Below are positions 44,791 through 54,539 of a stretch of 64,000 nucleotides of DNA, one piece after another. Each line of letters starts with the position of its first letter. Within the stretch, counting starts at the first letter, position 1. This DNA is from Akkermansiaceae bacterium (GTDB lineage Bacteria > Verrucomicrobiota > Verrucomicrobiia > Verrucomicrobiales > DEV007). Below the pieces are notes generated by a model. The model worked only from the letters and a program-made list of their open reading frames with translations. It searched no databases and was not told the DNA's origin. The stretch is from positions 62,001 through 126,000 of the forward strand of contig JACKQE010000001.1 of NCBI GenBank assembly GCA_024233005.1, given 5' to 3'. The translations under genes and the position numbers were made by a program.

Positions 44791-45240
44791 TCAAGCTCGC
44801 TGCCGGACAACTCCTCTAGAAACCCTGAAGAGAAGGAGTCCTCCAATGGCTGCGACGAAAAGTCCCAGTCGTTCCATTCCGCTGCGATCGGAGGTTCCTC
44901 CTACAAGCACGACAGATTTCGGCTTTCCTGAAATTGCTCGCATGGTCACCATGTCTCCGTCTGCTTTCTCCTTGGAACCCAGTCGGTTTCGAAAAAGCAC
45001 GGCGTGACCAAAAAGGAATCGTCTTGTTTAATCTGATCCCCTTTATTTCAGGTTACCCAGACGATATAGCGCTTTTTGCCTTTGGAACTTTTCTGAACTT
45101 CAGACGTTGTGAAATGTCCGGTAGAAGAGGCGCCTTCCTCTTCGAGCTTCGAATTGTGCCACTTGGCATTGAAACCAAGAGTGATGAAAAGGATTGCCAC
45201 TGTCAATGGGACTCCAGAGGTTCCATAATTCTGGCAAATT
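44791..45240 (-). pseudogene. Broken DUF3592-type membrane protein gene
   Basis: Two frames together give a DUF3592-like layout. The first reads LTVAILFITLGFNAKWHN, then KLEEEGASSTGHFTT and SKGKKRYIVWVT up to a TGA at about 45050-45052. Reading on in the same frame gives more DUF3592-like sequence (KQDDSFLVTPCFFETDW). The C-terminal end (SVVLVGGTSDRSG, then LGLFVAAIGGLLLF) is in another frame, ending at 44791. So one in-frame stop and one frameshift break it, and no normal start is seen. The intact copy at 10.6 kb supports the family identity. Confidence 0.5.
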
Positions 45241-45792
45241 TTGCCTTCTCGCTTACTCCCACTCAGGCTGAATTTCGATCATTTCATGAGGGCAGCATAG
45301 AAGCCGACCCGAAAAGCAGGGATATCGGATCGGACCTTTCAGTTCCGGGATTCCAGAATCGGAAAGAGTGAATTACGGTGGAACTACCATCCCTCTTGCT
45401 GCTATTATGAGGAACATTCCTCATGGGCCCCGGTTTCTACAAGAACCTGATCATCAATGCTAACAGAGTCAGTAGGGACATGGCATTCAAACCGCAATCA
45501 GCAATTCTAGATCCAACCAAGGAGGTTCTTGATTCCGTTCCACGGGGACGGCCCGTGACACTGACAGTCTGCCATTCCGAATTGACCGCGACGCTGACTC
45601 CATTGTCTTGCCAGCAGCCTTTGCCCGTTTCATGTGAAGCACTTGCAGAGGTATTGCAGAATACAAATGATTCAAGAGTTCAGGATGATTCATCACACTT
45701 TCGTCCATTCGATGATTGCGACACCCCCTCTTCGATGCCAAGATAAGAACTGCTTCTTTTTGCGACTTTATTCCTAACCTTTAAACATCGCT
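45241..45792. other. Spacer of about 552 bases upstream of the haloperoxidase gene
   Basis: No gene is supported; the open frames on either strand look like noise. It should contain the promoter of the haloperoxidase gene. No repeats or hairpins were recognised. Confidence 0.45.
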
Positions 45793-47343
45793 ATGAAAAG
45801 TCCCTCGCTCGCTTCCTTTTTCCTTGCCGGGTTCGCGTTGATTACCAATCTGAATCCCGCTCTTGCTCAAACCGTGCCAGACAGTGGTCACAAGCATTCG
45901 GCAGCCAACCGCTGGCTCGAGATCATGCTGGAAGCCGCCGCGCGGGATGTGGAGCGCGTCGGAGCACGCCCCACGATTCTTTCCCGACAAATGGCGATTC
46001 CCCTGACCGCGATGTATGATGCTTGGGCCGCTTACGACGCCAAGGCCGTCGGCACCCGCACCGGTGGAACGCTGCGTCGCCCCGAGTCGGAACGCACGCT
46101 AAAGAACAAGGAGACCGCTATCGCCTATGCGATGTACCGTTCCTGTCTCGACCAATACCCGGACTTCGCTGAATACCTCACCGGAGAAATGAAGGGCATG
46201 AGCTACGATCCTGGGGATACCTCAGAGGATATCACAACCCCGATCGGCATTGGAAACCACTGCGCCCGTCTCGTGCTCGAGTATCGCCACCACGACGGGG
46301 CGAACCAGCTCGGCGATGAAATCGGGTCGAACGGCGAACCCTACTCCGACTATACGATGTACCGTCCGGTCAATCCGGACGACAAGATCATTGATCCCGA
46401 CCGCTGGCAGCGGCTGCCCTTTGCGGACGGCAAGGGAGGGAAGTTCTTCCCCGGCTTCCTCACGGCTCAATGGTACCGGGTGAAGCCGGCCATGCTGGAA
46501 AGGGCCGACCAGTTCCGCCCCGGCCCGCCGCCTCTCGTCGGCGATCCGCAACTCAAGAAGGAGGTGGACGAAAACATTGAGTACAACGCGACCCTAACAC
46601 CCACGCAGAAGGCCATCGTCGAGTTCATGAGGGATGGCCCGCGTTCGACCGGGCAGTCCGGCCACTGGCTTAAGTTCGCGCGCGCCGTTTCCGGCCGGGA
46701 TCAAAATGACCTGGATACCGATGTAAAGCTCTTCTTCGCCGTCGGCAACACCGCGATGGACGCCTTCATCGCCTGCTGGGACGCGAAGCGCTACCATGAC
46801 AGTTCGAGGCCGTGGACGCTGGTGCGCTATTATTACAAAGGGCAGACGATCAAAGGCTGGGCCGGACCAGGGAAGGGTGTGAAGGACATTCCAGCGGAGG
46901 AATGGCATCCCTACTCACCCGCGACGTTCGTTACCCCCCCTTTCCCCGGCTACCCCTCTGGCCACAGCACGGTGAGCGCAGCCTGTGCCGACATGTTGAA
47001 GTATTTCACCGGCAGCGACAAGTGCGGTTTCCAAGAGAAGCGGCACGCCGGCGAACTCACCGAGCAAGGCTTCGATTGCCGCAAGATGCAGCAGCTCGAT
47101 GGTCGCCCGCTGGCAGAAATTCTTGGCGACGCCCACGCGTCTTGTGATGTCACGCTCATGCTGCCGACTTTCACCGAATCCGCCGAAATGGCCGGAATCT
47201 CGCGGGTGATGGGCGGCTACCACATCCAATCCGACAACATCGCGGCGCTCAAGCTCGGCCGCGAGATCGCAGCCTACATCTGGCCGAAGTTCCAGACCTT
47301 CTTCGACGGCACCGCGAAGGGTCCCGTGATGCCCGAAAAATGA
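45793..47343 (+). CDS. Vanadium-dependent haloperoxidase (PAP2-superfamily), exported
   Basis: A 516-residue protein with signal peptide (1-25, ending ALAQ). It has the vanadate-binding signature of haloperoxidases and PAP2 phosphatases: KRYHDSSRPW (Lys and Arg), PFPGYPSGHS with S389-G390-H391, and SRVMGGYHIQSDNIAALKLG with the second Arg and His. It is longer than simple PAP2 phosphatases and has the helical N-terminus of bacterial VHPOs. It may oxidise halides with hydrogen peroxide, or have phosphatase activity; which one cannot be decided from motifs. It stands alone on the plus strand. Confidence 0.85.
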   Translation: MKSPSLASFFLAGFALITNLNPALAQTVPDSGHKHSAANRWLEIMLEAAARDVERVGARPTILSRQMAIPLTAMYDAWAAYDAKAVGTRTGGTLRRPESERTLKNKETAIAYAMYRSCLDQYPDFAEYLTGEMKGMSYDPGDTSEDITTPIGIGNHCARLVLEYRHHDGANQLGDEIGSNGEPYSDYTMYRPVNPDDKIIDPDRWQRLPFADGKGGKFFPGFLTAQWYRVKPAMLERADQFRPGPPPLVGDPQLKKEVDENIEYNATLTPTQKAIVEFMRDGPRSTGQSGHWLKFARAVSGRDQNDLDTDVKLFFAVGNTAMDAFIACWDAKRYHDSSRPWTLVRYYYKGQTIKGWAGPGKGVKDIPAEEWHPYSPATFVTPPFPGYPSGHSTVSAACADMLKYFTGSDKCGFQEKRHAGELTEQGFDCRKMQQLDGRPLAEILGDAHASCDVTLMLPTFTESAEMAGISRVMGGYHIQSDNIAALKLGREIAAYIWPKFQTFFDGTAKGPVMPEK

Positions 47344-47685
47344 AGTGAGACCTTTTTCCTTGAGGACCCCGGCGATGACAGGCCGAACACGACCTTCGGG
47401 CAGCGGCGCTTTCCTGCTGGCGTGCACTTGTCAATGACTGCTATCAAGGCGCTTTTGCAATCACACCGCAGCTTCGCACTCAAGGCACAATGGGAGTAAG
47501 AACCACATCATCCCCGGATGAAGCCCCTTCAGGAGCTGAGGATCAGGCTTGTTCATGGCGCGCACCTAAGCAGTGGTGAACTTCTTAAAATTCCCTGTTT
47601 CGGAACCCCAACACCGGCAAGGGGCAGTTCATCCGGCCGCGGAAGCGGGTTGACGCCACTTCGTATTCCTTTGTAATTCAGGAAG
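47344..47685. other. Spacer of about 342 bases
   Basis: It lies between the haloperoxidase gene and tRNA-Lys. No gene, repeat or terminator could be supported. Confidence 0.45.
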
Positions 47686-47757
47686 TACCCCGCCCCGGGC
47701 TCGAACCGGGAACCTGCGGATTAAGAGTCCGTTGCTCTACCATTGAGCTAGCGAGGC
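47686..47757 (-). tRNA. tRNA-Lys (anticodon CTT)
   Basis: Reading the minus strand from 47757, acceptor GCCTCGC pairs with GCGGGGT (two G-U pairs), D-arm GCTC/GAGC, anticodon loop CTCTTAA with CTT, and T-arm CCCGG-TTCGAGC-CCGGG. The outermost anticodon-stem pair is an A-C mismatch. The discriminator is A and no CCA is encoded, unlike the Gln and Val tRNAs in the window. Confidence 0.92.
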
Positions 47758-47812
47758 GACTTGGCTGGGAACCGTGCCGGAAGACCCGTTTCCTTAGAAG
47801 TGAGCACGCAGT

Positions 47813-48439
47813 CTAAACCGCACCCGGCGGGTTTTCAAGCCAAGCTTTGAATTTTCCCAAAGCTCGCGCCCGGTGGCTCAAGGCATGCTTTTCCTCGGAT
47901 GGCATTTCTCCGAAGGTCACGAGGCATCCCTCGGGCTGAAACAAGGGATCGTAGCCGAATCCTCCGTCGCCGGCTTCACTGGCCCGCAGGGTTCCCTCAA
48001 TCGCCCCGTCGAAGGTCGCCAATATTTTACCCCCCCGGGCGACGGCCAAGACACAACGGAACCGCGCCACAGGGGCGGCCTCGCGCAGACCCAGGGCTTC
48101 GAGATCCGCGAGAAGTTTGGCCCGGTTGGTTGCATCAGTCGCCCCGGGACCGGAGTAGCGGGCGGAACGCACCCCGGGAGCTCCCCCGAGGGCATCGACT
48201 TCAATCCCCGAATCATCAGCAAGGACAAAGGCACCCGGCAGGGCGATGCTGGCGGAAAGGGCCTTGAGGATGGCATTCTCCTCAAAAGTGAACCCGGTCT
48301 CCTCGGGCTCGGGCAGGCCGGGATGGTCCCGCAGATCCTCAAAAGTAGCGAAATGTGCCTGCAGCAGAAACCGGATCTCGCCAGTCTTGTGGGCATTGCC
48401 GGTGGCTACCAAAAGGGTGGCGTTTTCTGTCGGGAACAT
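47813..48439 (-). CDS. rdgB: XTP/dITP diphosphatase (non-canonical purine NTP pyrophosphatase)
   Basis: A 208-residue protein of the Ham1/RdgB family, normal length. It hydrolyses ITP, dITP and XTP to monophosphates, keeping deaminated purines out of DNA and RNA. Motifs are VATGNAHKTGEIRFLL near the N-terminus, FEENAILKA, LADDSGIEVDALGGAPGVRSARY (active-site Asp), and GFGYDPLFQPEG followed by MPSEEKHALSHRARAL at the end. It is divergent from leuS (133 bases between starts) and downstream of no co-oriented gene. Confidence 0.93.
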   Translation of the reverse strand: MFPTENATLLVATGNAHKTGEIRFLLQAHFATFEDLRDHPGLPEPEETGFTFEENAILKALSASIALPGAFVLADDSGIEVDALGGAPGVRSARYSGPGATDATNRAKLLADLEALGLREAAPVARFRCVLAVARGGKILATFDGAIEGTLRASEAGDGGFGYDPLFQPEGCLVTFGEMPSEEKHALSHRARALGKFKAWLENPPGAV

Positions 48440-48572
48440 GCGGGAAAGGGTGGCTCCAAGGTTGCAGAGGAGCGCTTTCTCCTATATCTCATCCGCTCTC
48501 CGGCGCAAGTTTTCCCTGTCCTCCAGGGGACTACCCCCCAGCCGGATCCCTCTGTCCCGCCATCCCGCCCCC

Positions 48573-51131
48573 ATGTCCACGCAACGCAAACCCTTCCCTT
48601 TTGACGAATTCGAGCCCCGTTGGCAGGCCCATTGGGAAACCGCGAAGACCTTCGCGACGCCGAATCCCGGGACCCCCGGTTTCGACGCTGCCAAACCGAA
48701 GTATTTTGTGCTGGACATGTTCCCCTACCCGAGTGGCGCCGGGCTCCATGTGGGACATCCGGAGGGTTACACGGCGACTGACATCATCGCCCGCTATCGG
48801 CGCAGATGTGGCTGTCAGGTCTTGCACCCGATGGGATGGGACGCCTTCGGACTCCCTGCGGAGGAGCACGCCCGCAAAACCGGCGAGCATCCCCGCATCA
48901 ACACGGAGAACAACATCAACAATTTCCGTCGGCAGCTGAAACGGATCGGATTTTCGTATGACTGGGACCGGGAGGTCAACACGACGGACCCCTCCTATGT
49001 GAAATGGACCCAGTGGATCTTTCTCAGGCTCTACCATTCGTACTTCGATGAAGTCACCGGGAAGGCCCGACCGATAGCCGAGCTGGAAGCCCAGGGGCTC
49101 GACCGAGACGCGATCGATGCCAGACGCCTCGCCTATGTGGCGGAAGCTCCGGTGAACTGGTGCCCCGAACTGGGCACGGTCTTGGCCAATGAGGAGGTCG
49201 AGGAATGGCGCGCCAAAGGCAACACCGTGGAGCGACGCCCCCTTAAACAATGGATGCTGCGCATCACCGCCTATGCGCAGCGTCTGATTGATGAACTGGA
49301 CGGTCTCGACTGGCCGGAAGGCATCAAGCTGCTCCAGAAGAACTGGATCGGCCGCAGCGAAGGCGCGGAGGTGGACTTCCGGATCGGTCAGGAGACCGTG
49401 ACGGTGTTCACGACCCGCCCCGACACACTGTTCGGCGCCACTTACATGGTGCTGTCTCCGGAACATCCGCTGGTGGAAACCATCACCGCCCCGGAACAAA
49501 AGGAGGCGGTGGATCGGTATCGCAAAGCCTGTGCCTCCAAATCGGACTTGGAGCGCACTGAATTGGCCAAGGAGAAAACAGGGGTGAACACGGGCGGGGT
49601 CGCGGTGAATCCGGTCAACGGGGAGAAAATCCCGGTCTGGATCGCCGACTATGTCCTCATGAGCTATGGCACCGGAGCCATCATGGCCGTGCCGGCCCAC
49701 GACGAGCGGGACCATGAATTCGCCAAGCAATACGGGATTCCCATCCTGGAGGTCGTGCGGGCACCGATAGGCAACACCGACACCTGCTTCACGGGCAACG
49801 GGATCGCCATCAACTCCGGCTTCCTCGATGGTCTTCCAACCCCGGAGGCAAAAGCCCACATCATCGCCTGGCTGGAAGACAAAGGCCTGGGCAAAAAGAT
49901 GGTGAACTTCAAGCTACGTGACTGGTTGTTCTCGCGGCAGCGCTACTGGGGAGAACCCTTCCCCATTGTGTGGCGCAACGGTCGGCACGAGGCGATCCCG
50001 GAGTCGGACCTGCCTCTCCTGGCTCCTGCCTTGGAAGACTACAAGCCCAGTGGCAGCCCCGAGCCCATTTTGTCGAAAGCCACTGAGTGGGTCGACTGCG
50101 GCGGCGGGGTGACCCGTGAAACCAACACGATGCCGCAATGGGCAGGCTCGTGCTGGTACTACCTGCGCTATTGCGATCCGGCCAATGCGGACGCCTTCGT
50201 CGGCGCGGAAGCCGAGCGTTACTGGTTGGGCGCCAATGGGACCAACGGCGGGGTCGATCTCTATGTTGGGGGCACCGAGCATGCGGTCCTGCACCTCCTT
50301 TACGCCCGATTCTGGCACAAGGTGTTGCACGATCTGGGCCATGTCAGCACAGCGGAGCCTTTCCAAAAACTGGTCAATCAGGGTCTCATCCTCGGGGAGG
50401 ACGGCCAGAAAATGTCCAAGTCCCGGGGCAATGTGGTCAACCCCGATACCGTGGTGGACGAGCATGGAGCCGATGCCCTGAGGCTTTACGAAATGTTCAT
50501 GGGGCCGCTGGAGCAGGTCAAACCGTGGTCGATGAAAGGTGTCGAGGGCGTCTTTCGCTTCCTCGCCCGGGTCTGGCGTCTGGCTCTGGAGACCGACCAA
50601 AACGGCGAGTGGCAATTGCGCCCCGCGTTGGCGCCCACCGGGATGGAGCCGACGACGCGCCGGATCGTGCACCAGACCATCAAAAAAGTGACCCAGGACA
50701 TTGATGCCATGAGCTTCAACACCGCGATCGCCCAGATGATGGTCTGCACCAATGAACTGACCCGCCTCGAAGTCCTGCCGGTGGAGGCTCTGGGACTGCT
50801 GCTCCAGGTGCTGAATCCTTTCGCCCCCCACCTCACCGAGGAGATCAACGCCCTGGTCGGACCCGCCTATCCGGGGATCCTGCCCGCGGAACTGGCCCAC
50901 GCCCCATGGCCAGCCTGGGACGAGGCCGCATTGGTGGAAGACGAGGTCGAGATCGTGGTCCAGGTCAATGGCAAGCTGCGCGACCGGCTCACGGTGGCCC
51001 GTACCGCGGAAAACGCGGAAATAGAAAGCCGGGCGTTGGCATTGGACAAAGTTCGGGAGCACACCGAGGGGCAGACCATCAGAAAAATCATCCTCGTGCC
51101 GGGTCGTTTGATCAATATTGTGGCCAATTGA
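48573..51131 (+). CDS. leuS: Leucyl-tRNA synthetase
   Basis: An 852-residue class Ia synthetase, normal for bacteria. The frame is open further upstream, antisense to rdgB, but ATG 48573 gives the family start. The ATP-site HIGH-type motif is GLHVGH at 57-62, the KMSKS motif at 613-617 (followed by RGNVVNPD), an editing CP1 domain in the middle includes TTRPDTLFGATYMVLSPEHPL, and the C-terminal anticodon-binding part includes NPFAPHLTEEIN and VQVNGKLRDRL. No Shine-Dalgarno sequence is visible before the start. Confidence 0.96.
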   Translation: MSTQRKPFPFDEFEPRWQAHWETAKTFATPNPGTPGFDAAKPKYFVLDMFPYPSGAGLHVGHPEGYTATDIIARYRRRCGCQVLHPMGWDAFGLPAEEHARKTGEHPRINTENNINNFRRQLKRIGFSYDWDREVNTTDPSYVKWTQWIFLRLYHSYFDEVTGKARPIAELEAQGLDRDAIDARRLAYVAEAPVNWCPELGTVLANEEVEEWRAKGNTVERRPLKQWMLRITAYAQRLIDELDGLDWPEGIKLLQKNWIGRSEGAEVDFRIGQETVTVFTTRPDTLFGATYMVLSPEHPLVETITAPEQKEAVDRYRKACASKSDLERTELAKEKTGVNTGGVAVNPVNGEKIPVWIADYVLMSYGTGAIMAVPAHDERDHEFAKQYGIPILEVVRAPIGNTDTCFTGNGIAINSGFLDGLPTPEAKAHIIAWLEDKGLGKKMVNFKLRDWLFSRQRYWGEPFPIVWRNGRHEAIPESDLPLLAPALEDYKPSGSPEPILSKATEWVDCGGGVTRETNTMPQWAGSCWYYLRYCDPANADAFVGAEAERYWLGANGTNGGVDLYVGGTEHAVLHLLYARFWHKVLHDLGHVSTAEPFQKLVNQGLILGEDGQKMSKSRGNVVNPDTVVDEHGADALRLYEMFMGPLEQVKPWSMKGVEGVFRFLARVWRLALETDQNGEWQLRPALAPTGMEPTTRRIVHQTIKKVTQDIDAMSFNTAIAQMMVCTNELTRLEVLPVEALGLLLQVLNPFAPHLTEEINALVGPAYPGILPAELAHAPWPAWDEAALVEDEVEIVVQVNGKLRDRLTVARTAENAEIESRALALDKVREHTEGQTIRKIILVPGRLINIVAN

Positions 51132-51200
51132 CCCTGACGGTCGTCTCCCAGGTGAACCGGAGCTCTTGCAAGACCGGCAACCCCACTGAAAACGAACCCT

Positions 51201-51638
51201 ATGAAAGTGATTGATGAATTCAAAAGGTTTGCCCTCAAAGGCAACATGGTTGACCTCGCCATCGGCGTGATCATTGGCGGCGCCTTTGGTGGCGTGGTCA
51301 ATTCCCTGGTGAAAGATGTCATCATGGCGCCGATCGGCGCCCTGGTGAAGGTGGATTTCAGCAAGCTCATCATCCCCCTCAGCGAATCCGGGAAAGAATT
51401 GCTGGCCAAAGAAGGCGCAGGAAAAGTCATCGCTTCGGGCGAACCCTACTTTGGTTATGGCAACTTTCTGACCGTGTTGATCAATTTTCTGATTCTGGCC
51501 TTTGTGCTGTTCCTGGTGGTCAAGGCTTTCAACAAAGCCAAAGCAAAGCTGGCCCAAGCGGAGGCCGCCGCCCCAACTGTTCCGCCTGCGGAGGTGGTCC
51601 TGCTCACGGAAATCCGGGATTTGCTCAAAAAGTCCTGA
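51201..51638 (+). CDS. mscL: Large-conductance mechanosensitive channel
   Basis: A 145-residue protein, normal length. It opens a wide pore under membrane tension and releases solutes during osmotic down-shock. The N-terminus MKVIDEFKRFALKGNMVDLAIGVIIGGAFG is the family signature, with M1 at the pore constriction, and YGNFLTVLINFLILAFVLFLVV is M2. A helical C-terminal bundle ends with EVVLLTEIRDLLKK. It follows leuS by 69 bases and is followed by a strong hairpin. Confidence 0.95.
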   Translation: MKVIDEFKRFALKGNMVDLAIGVIIGGAFGGVVNSLVKDVIMAPIGALVKVDFSKLIIPLSESGKELLAKEGAGKVIASGEPYFGYGNFLTVLINFLILAFVLFLVVKAFNKAKAKLAQAEAAAPTVPPAEVVLLTEIRDLLKKS

Positions 51639-51646
51639 CTGTCCCC

Positions 51647-51672
51647 GGGCCTCCGGCTCCTCCCGGAGGCCC
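51647..51672 (+). terminator. Hairpin after mscL
   Basis: GGGCCTCCGG at 51647-51656 pairs perfectly with CCGGAGGCCC at 51663-51672 around a 6-base loop, 8 bases after the mscL stop. Ten G-C-rich pairs make it a strong hairpin. A clear T-tract is missing, so it may end transcription inefficiently or protect the 3' end. Confidence 0.6.
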
Positions 51673-51717
51673 GCAATCAAGTCTTGGCGAAAGGGGGGAT
51701 ATGGCCTAGCTTCCCTG

Positions 51718-54531
51718 ATGGCCCGAATTCTTCCCTCCCTCTGCTTTCCCTCCCGAATTGCTGTTTCTGTTTTACTGGGGACCTGTCTCGCCGTGACGGG
51801 GATCTTGGCCCAAGACGCCCCGGAGAAGAAGGCCAAAACCAAAAAACAACAGGAGCGGATCGCCGCCAAAGCAGCGGCCGCTGCCCAGCCAGCGATTCCG
51901 TTCCCCCCTCCCGCGGACTCCCATTCCACCGTTCCGTTGGATCTCTTCACCGTTCCCGAAGGGTTGGAAGTGACCCTCTGGGCGTCCTCCCCTCTTCTCT
52001 ACAACCCCACCAACATCGATGTTGATGCCGCCGGACGAATCTGGGTGGCTGAAGGGGTGCGCTACCGCAGCCACCATGCGAGACGTCCGGAGGGAGACCG
52101 CATCGTGGTGCTTGAGGACAAAGATGGCGATGGCCGGGCCGAGACCAGCCACACCTTCGTCCAGGAAGAAGCCCTCATCGCCCCCCTCGGGGTGGCCGTT
52201 TTCGACAACAAAGTCGTCGTTTCCCAACCTCCGGATCTCATCGTCTATACCGATGTGAACCGGGATCTGGTCTTTGACCCGGCGGTGGATCAGCGGGAAG
52301 TTCTCCTGACCGGTTTTTCCGGCAAAAACCACGATCATTCGCTGCACTCGGTGACGCATGGACCAGACGGTCGCTGGTATTTCAATTCCGGCAACACCGG
52401 CGGGATGTTCACCGACAAATCGGGCCGCACCTATCGCATTGCGGGTCCCTACCAACCCAAGGCCATCGGACCGTTCCAATTCCCCTTCGATGCAGCCCAG
52501 GTTGCTGGTCAGACCAGTGATGACGGCCATGTCTACGTCGGGGGATTCTCCGTCCGGATGATGCCCGACGGGACGAATGCCGAAATCATCGGGCACAACT
52601 TTCGCAACAGCTACGAACAATCCATCAATTCCTTCGGCGACCTGTTCCAGAACGACAACGACGACCCACCCGCCTGCCGGGTCAGCTATGTCATGGAGTA
52701 TGGAAATGCCGGGTTCGCCTCGACAGATGGCAAACGCACCTGGCAGGCCGACCGCCGTCCCGGACAGACCACCGCAGTGGCCGAATGGCGCCAGGAAGAT
52801 CCGGGCACGATGCCGGCCGGGGACGTCTATGGCGGTGGCTCCCCCACCGGAAACACTTGGTATGAAAACGGATCTCTGGGAACCGGATGGGAGGGCACCT
52901 TCTTCGCCTGCGAGGCCGGACGGAACGTGGTTTTCTCCTACCAGCCAGTGCTGCAAGGCGCGGGTTTCAAACTGGAACGGAAAAACTTCATCACCTCGAA
53001 CCAGGAAGGCAAATTTGCCGGTTCCGACTTCATCGGAGGGAATGCCACGGTGAATGCGGACACCCGCACCCAATTCCGCCCCTCGGACGTAGTCGTTGGA
53101 CCGGATGGGGTCCTGTATGTCTCGGACTGGTATGACGGTCGTGTGGGTGGTCACCAGGATTTGGACGGCCCCTGCTCCGGAGCAATTTACCGCATTGCCC
53201 CGAAAGGCTTCAAACCTGGGGTTTCCAAGATCGATCTAGCCACCGTGGAAGGGCAGATCGCGGCGCTGAAGTCCCCCGCCGTGAACGTGCGACAGGCGGG
53301 CTTTGAAGCATTAAAAGCCAAAGGCCGGGCTTCCTTGGAGCCGGTCGCCGCTCTGCTCGATGATCCAAATCCCCATATCAAAGCGCGCGCCATTTTCTTG
53401 CTCTACCAACTGGGCATTTCCGGTCCCCGCCGTGCGGGAGATCCAGAAAGCTACAGCGATCCGCGTCTCCGGGTGGCGGCTTACCGGGCCGCACGTTTTG
53501 CCGGGGGCGACTTCCTCGCGTTGGCGGTGCGCCTCGTGGGAGACAAGGATCCCGCCGTACGCCGGGAGGTGGCTCTCTCCATGCGGGACCAATCAGTGGA
53601 AGTGGCCCGGGACATTCTCGTTGAGATCGGGAAAAGCTATGATGGCAAAGACCGCACCTATCTGGAAGCCCTCGGAACGGGTGCCACGGGCAAAGAATCG
53701 GAGATTTATCAGGCTCTGAAGCACACCCTCACCACAGAGGATCCCACGCGCTGGTCCCCGGCGTTCGCCCGCATCACCTGGCGCCTCCACCCGCACGAAG
53801 CGGTGGAACCATTGAAAATCCGGGCGCTTTCCGCTTCGGTGCCGGTGGAAGAGCGCAAGCTGGCGACTGATGCGCTTGCTTTCATCCAAACGCGATCCGC
53901 CTCTGAGGCGATGCTCGAGATTGCCCAGCTGGATGGGCCAATGAAAAGCCAAGCCATCTGGTGGCTGCTCAACCGCGCCGGCAATGACTGGCAGTCTTAT
54001 GATCTGATGCCGGAATTGGAGCGCCGCGGGATCTACGATCCTGCCAAAATCGTGTTCCAGGAAGTGATCACCCCAGACCCAACAACCGCCCCCGCGGCCC
54101 TGCCTCCGGTGGAAGAAATCCTCAAACTGAAGGGCGACTCCACCAAGGGAAAGACCACCGCACAGCGCTGTATCATGTGCCACGTGATTGATGGCACGGG
54201 GGCAGAAGTCGGCCCTGGGCTGGCGGATTTTGGGAAAACTCAGACCCATGAGGTGTTGGTGCGTTCCCTGGTCGATCCGAGCGCGGACATTTCGCATGGC
54301 TATGAGGCCATGGAGATCAAAACCAAGGACGGAAAAACGATCCATGGCCTGGTCTACAAGGACCATGACCCGCTCATCGTCGCCAGCATGGGCGGTCTGA
54401 CCCAGTTGGTCCCGAAGGAGAAACTGGCCTCGAAAAAACCATTGGGACGCTCCCTGATGCTCAGTGCCGCGCAGTTGGGTCTGACCGCGCAGGATGTCGC
54501 CGACGTGGTGGCCTACCTCAAAGGAGAATAA
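51718..54531 (+). CDS. PVC-type haem-binding CxxCH protein (membrane-bound dehydrogenase-like)
   Basis: A 937-residue exported protein; ATG 51718 gives a signal peptide (1-32), while the longer frame overlaps mscL. A Lys/Ala-rich linker follows. The N-terminal half is a beta-propeller-like domain of the PVC type: GLEVTLWASSPLLYNPTNIDVDAAG, then HDHSLHSVTHGPDGRWYF and DVVVGPDGVLYVSDWYDGR. The middle (about 590-760) is HEAT-like helical repeats. The C-terminal domain has one haem motif, CIMCH, in TTAQRCIMCHVIDGTGAEVGPGL. It is likely a periplasmic redox enzyme, perhaps sugar- or alcohol-oxidising. It shares a transcript with the FAH-family gene (8 bases on). Confidence 0.88.
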   Translation: MARILPSLCFPSRIAVSVLLGTCLAVTGILAQDAPEKKAKTKKQQERIAAKAAAAAQPAIPFPPPADSHSTVPLDLFTVPEGLEVTLWASSPLLYNPTNIDVDAAGRIWVAEGVRYRSHHARRPEGDRIVVLEDKDGDGRAETSHTFVQEEALIAPLGVAVFDNKVVVSQPPDLIVYTDVNRDLVFDPAVDQREVLLTGFSGKNHDHSLHSVTHGPDGRWYFNSGNTGGMFTDKSGRTYRIAGPYQPKAIGPFQFPFDAAQVAGQTSDDGHVYVGGFSVRMMPDGTNAEIIGHNFRNSYEQSINSFGDLFQNDNDDPPACRVSYVMEYGNAGFASTDGKRTWQADRRPGQTTAVAEWRQEDPGTMPAGDVYGGGSPTGNTWYENGSLGTGWEGTFFACEAGRNVVFSYQPVLQGAGFKLERKNFITSNQEGKFAGSDFIGGNATVNADTRTQFRPSDVVVGPDGVLYVSDWYDGRVGGHQDLDGPCSGAIYRIAPKGFKPGVSKIDLATVEGQIAALKSPAVNVRQAGFEALKAKGRASLEPVAALLDDPNPHIKARAIFLLYQLGISGPRRAGDPESYSDPRLRVAAYRAARFAGGDFLALAVRLVGDKDPAVRREVALSMRDQSVEVARDILVEIGKSYDGKDRTYLEALGTGATGKESEIYQALKHTLTTEDPTRWSPAFARITWRLHPHEAVEPLKIRALSASVPVEERKLATDALAFIQTRSASEAMLEIAQLDGPMKSQAIWWLLNRAGNDWQSYDLMPELERRGIYDPAKIVFQEVITPDPTTAPAALPPVEEILKLKGDSTKGKTTAQRCIMCHVIDGTGAEVGPGLADFGKTQTHEVLVRSLVDPSADISHGYEAMEIKTKDGKTIHGLVYKDHDPLIVASMGGLTQLVPKEKLASKKPLGRSLMLSAAQLGLTAQDVADVVAYLKGE

Positions 54532-54539
54532 CCCCCCTC

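Noticed and set aside
51647..51672. mscL hairpin as a classic rho-independent terminator
   Set aside because: The stem is strong but no T-tract follows, so it is listed only as a probable terminator or 3'-end hairpin.
49914..51950. Long minus-strand open frame (678 codons) opposite leuS and mscL
   Set aside because: It spans two well-supported genes on the other strand and has no recognisable motif.
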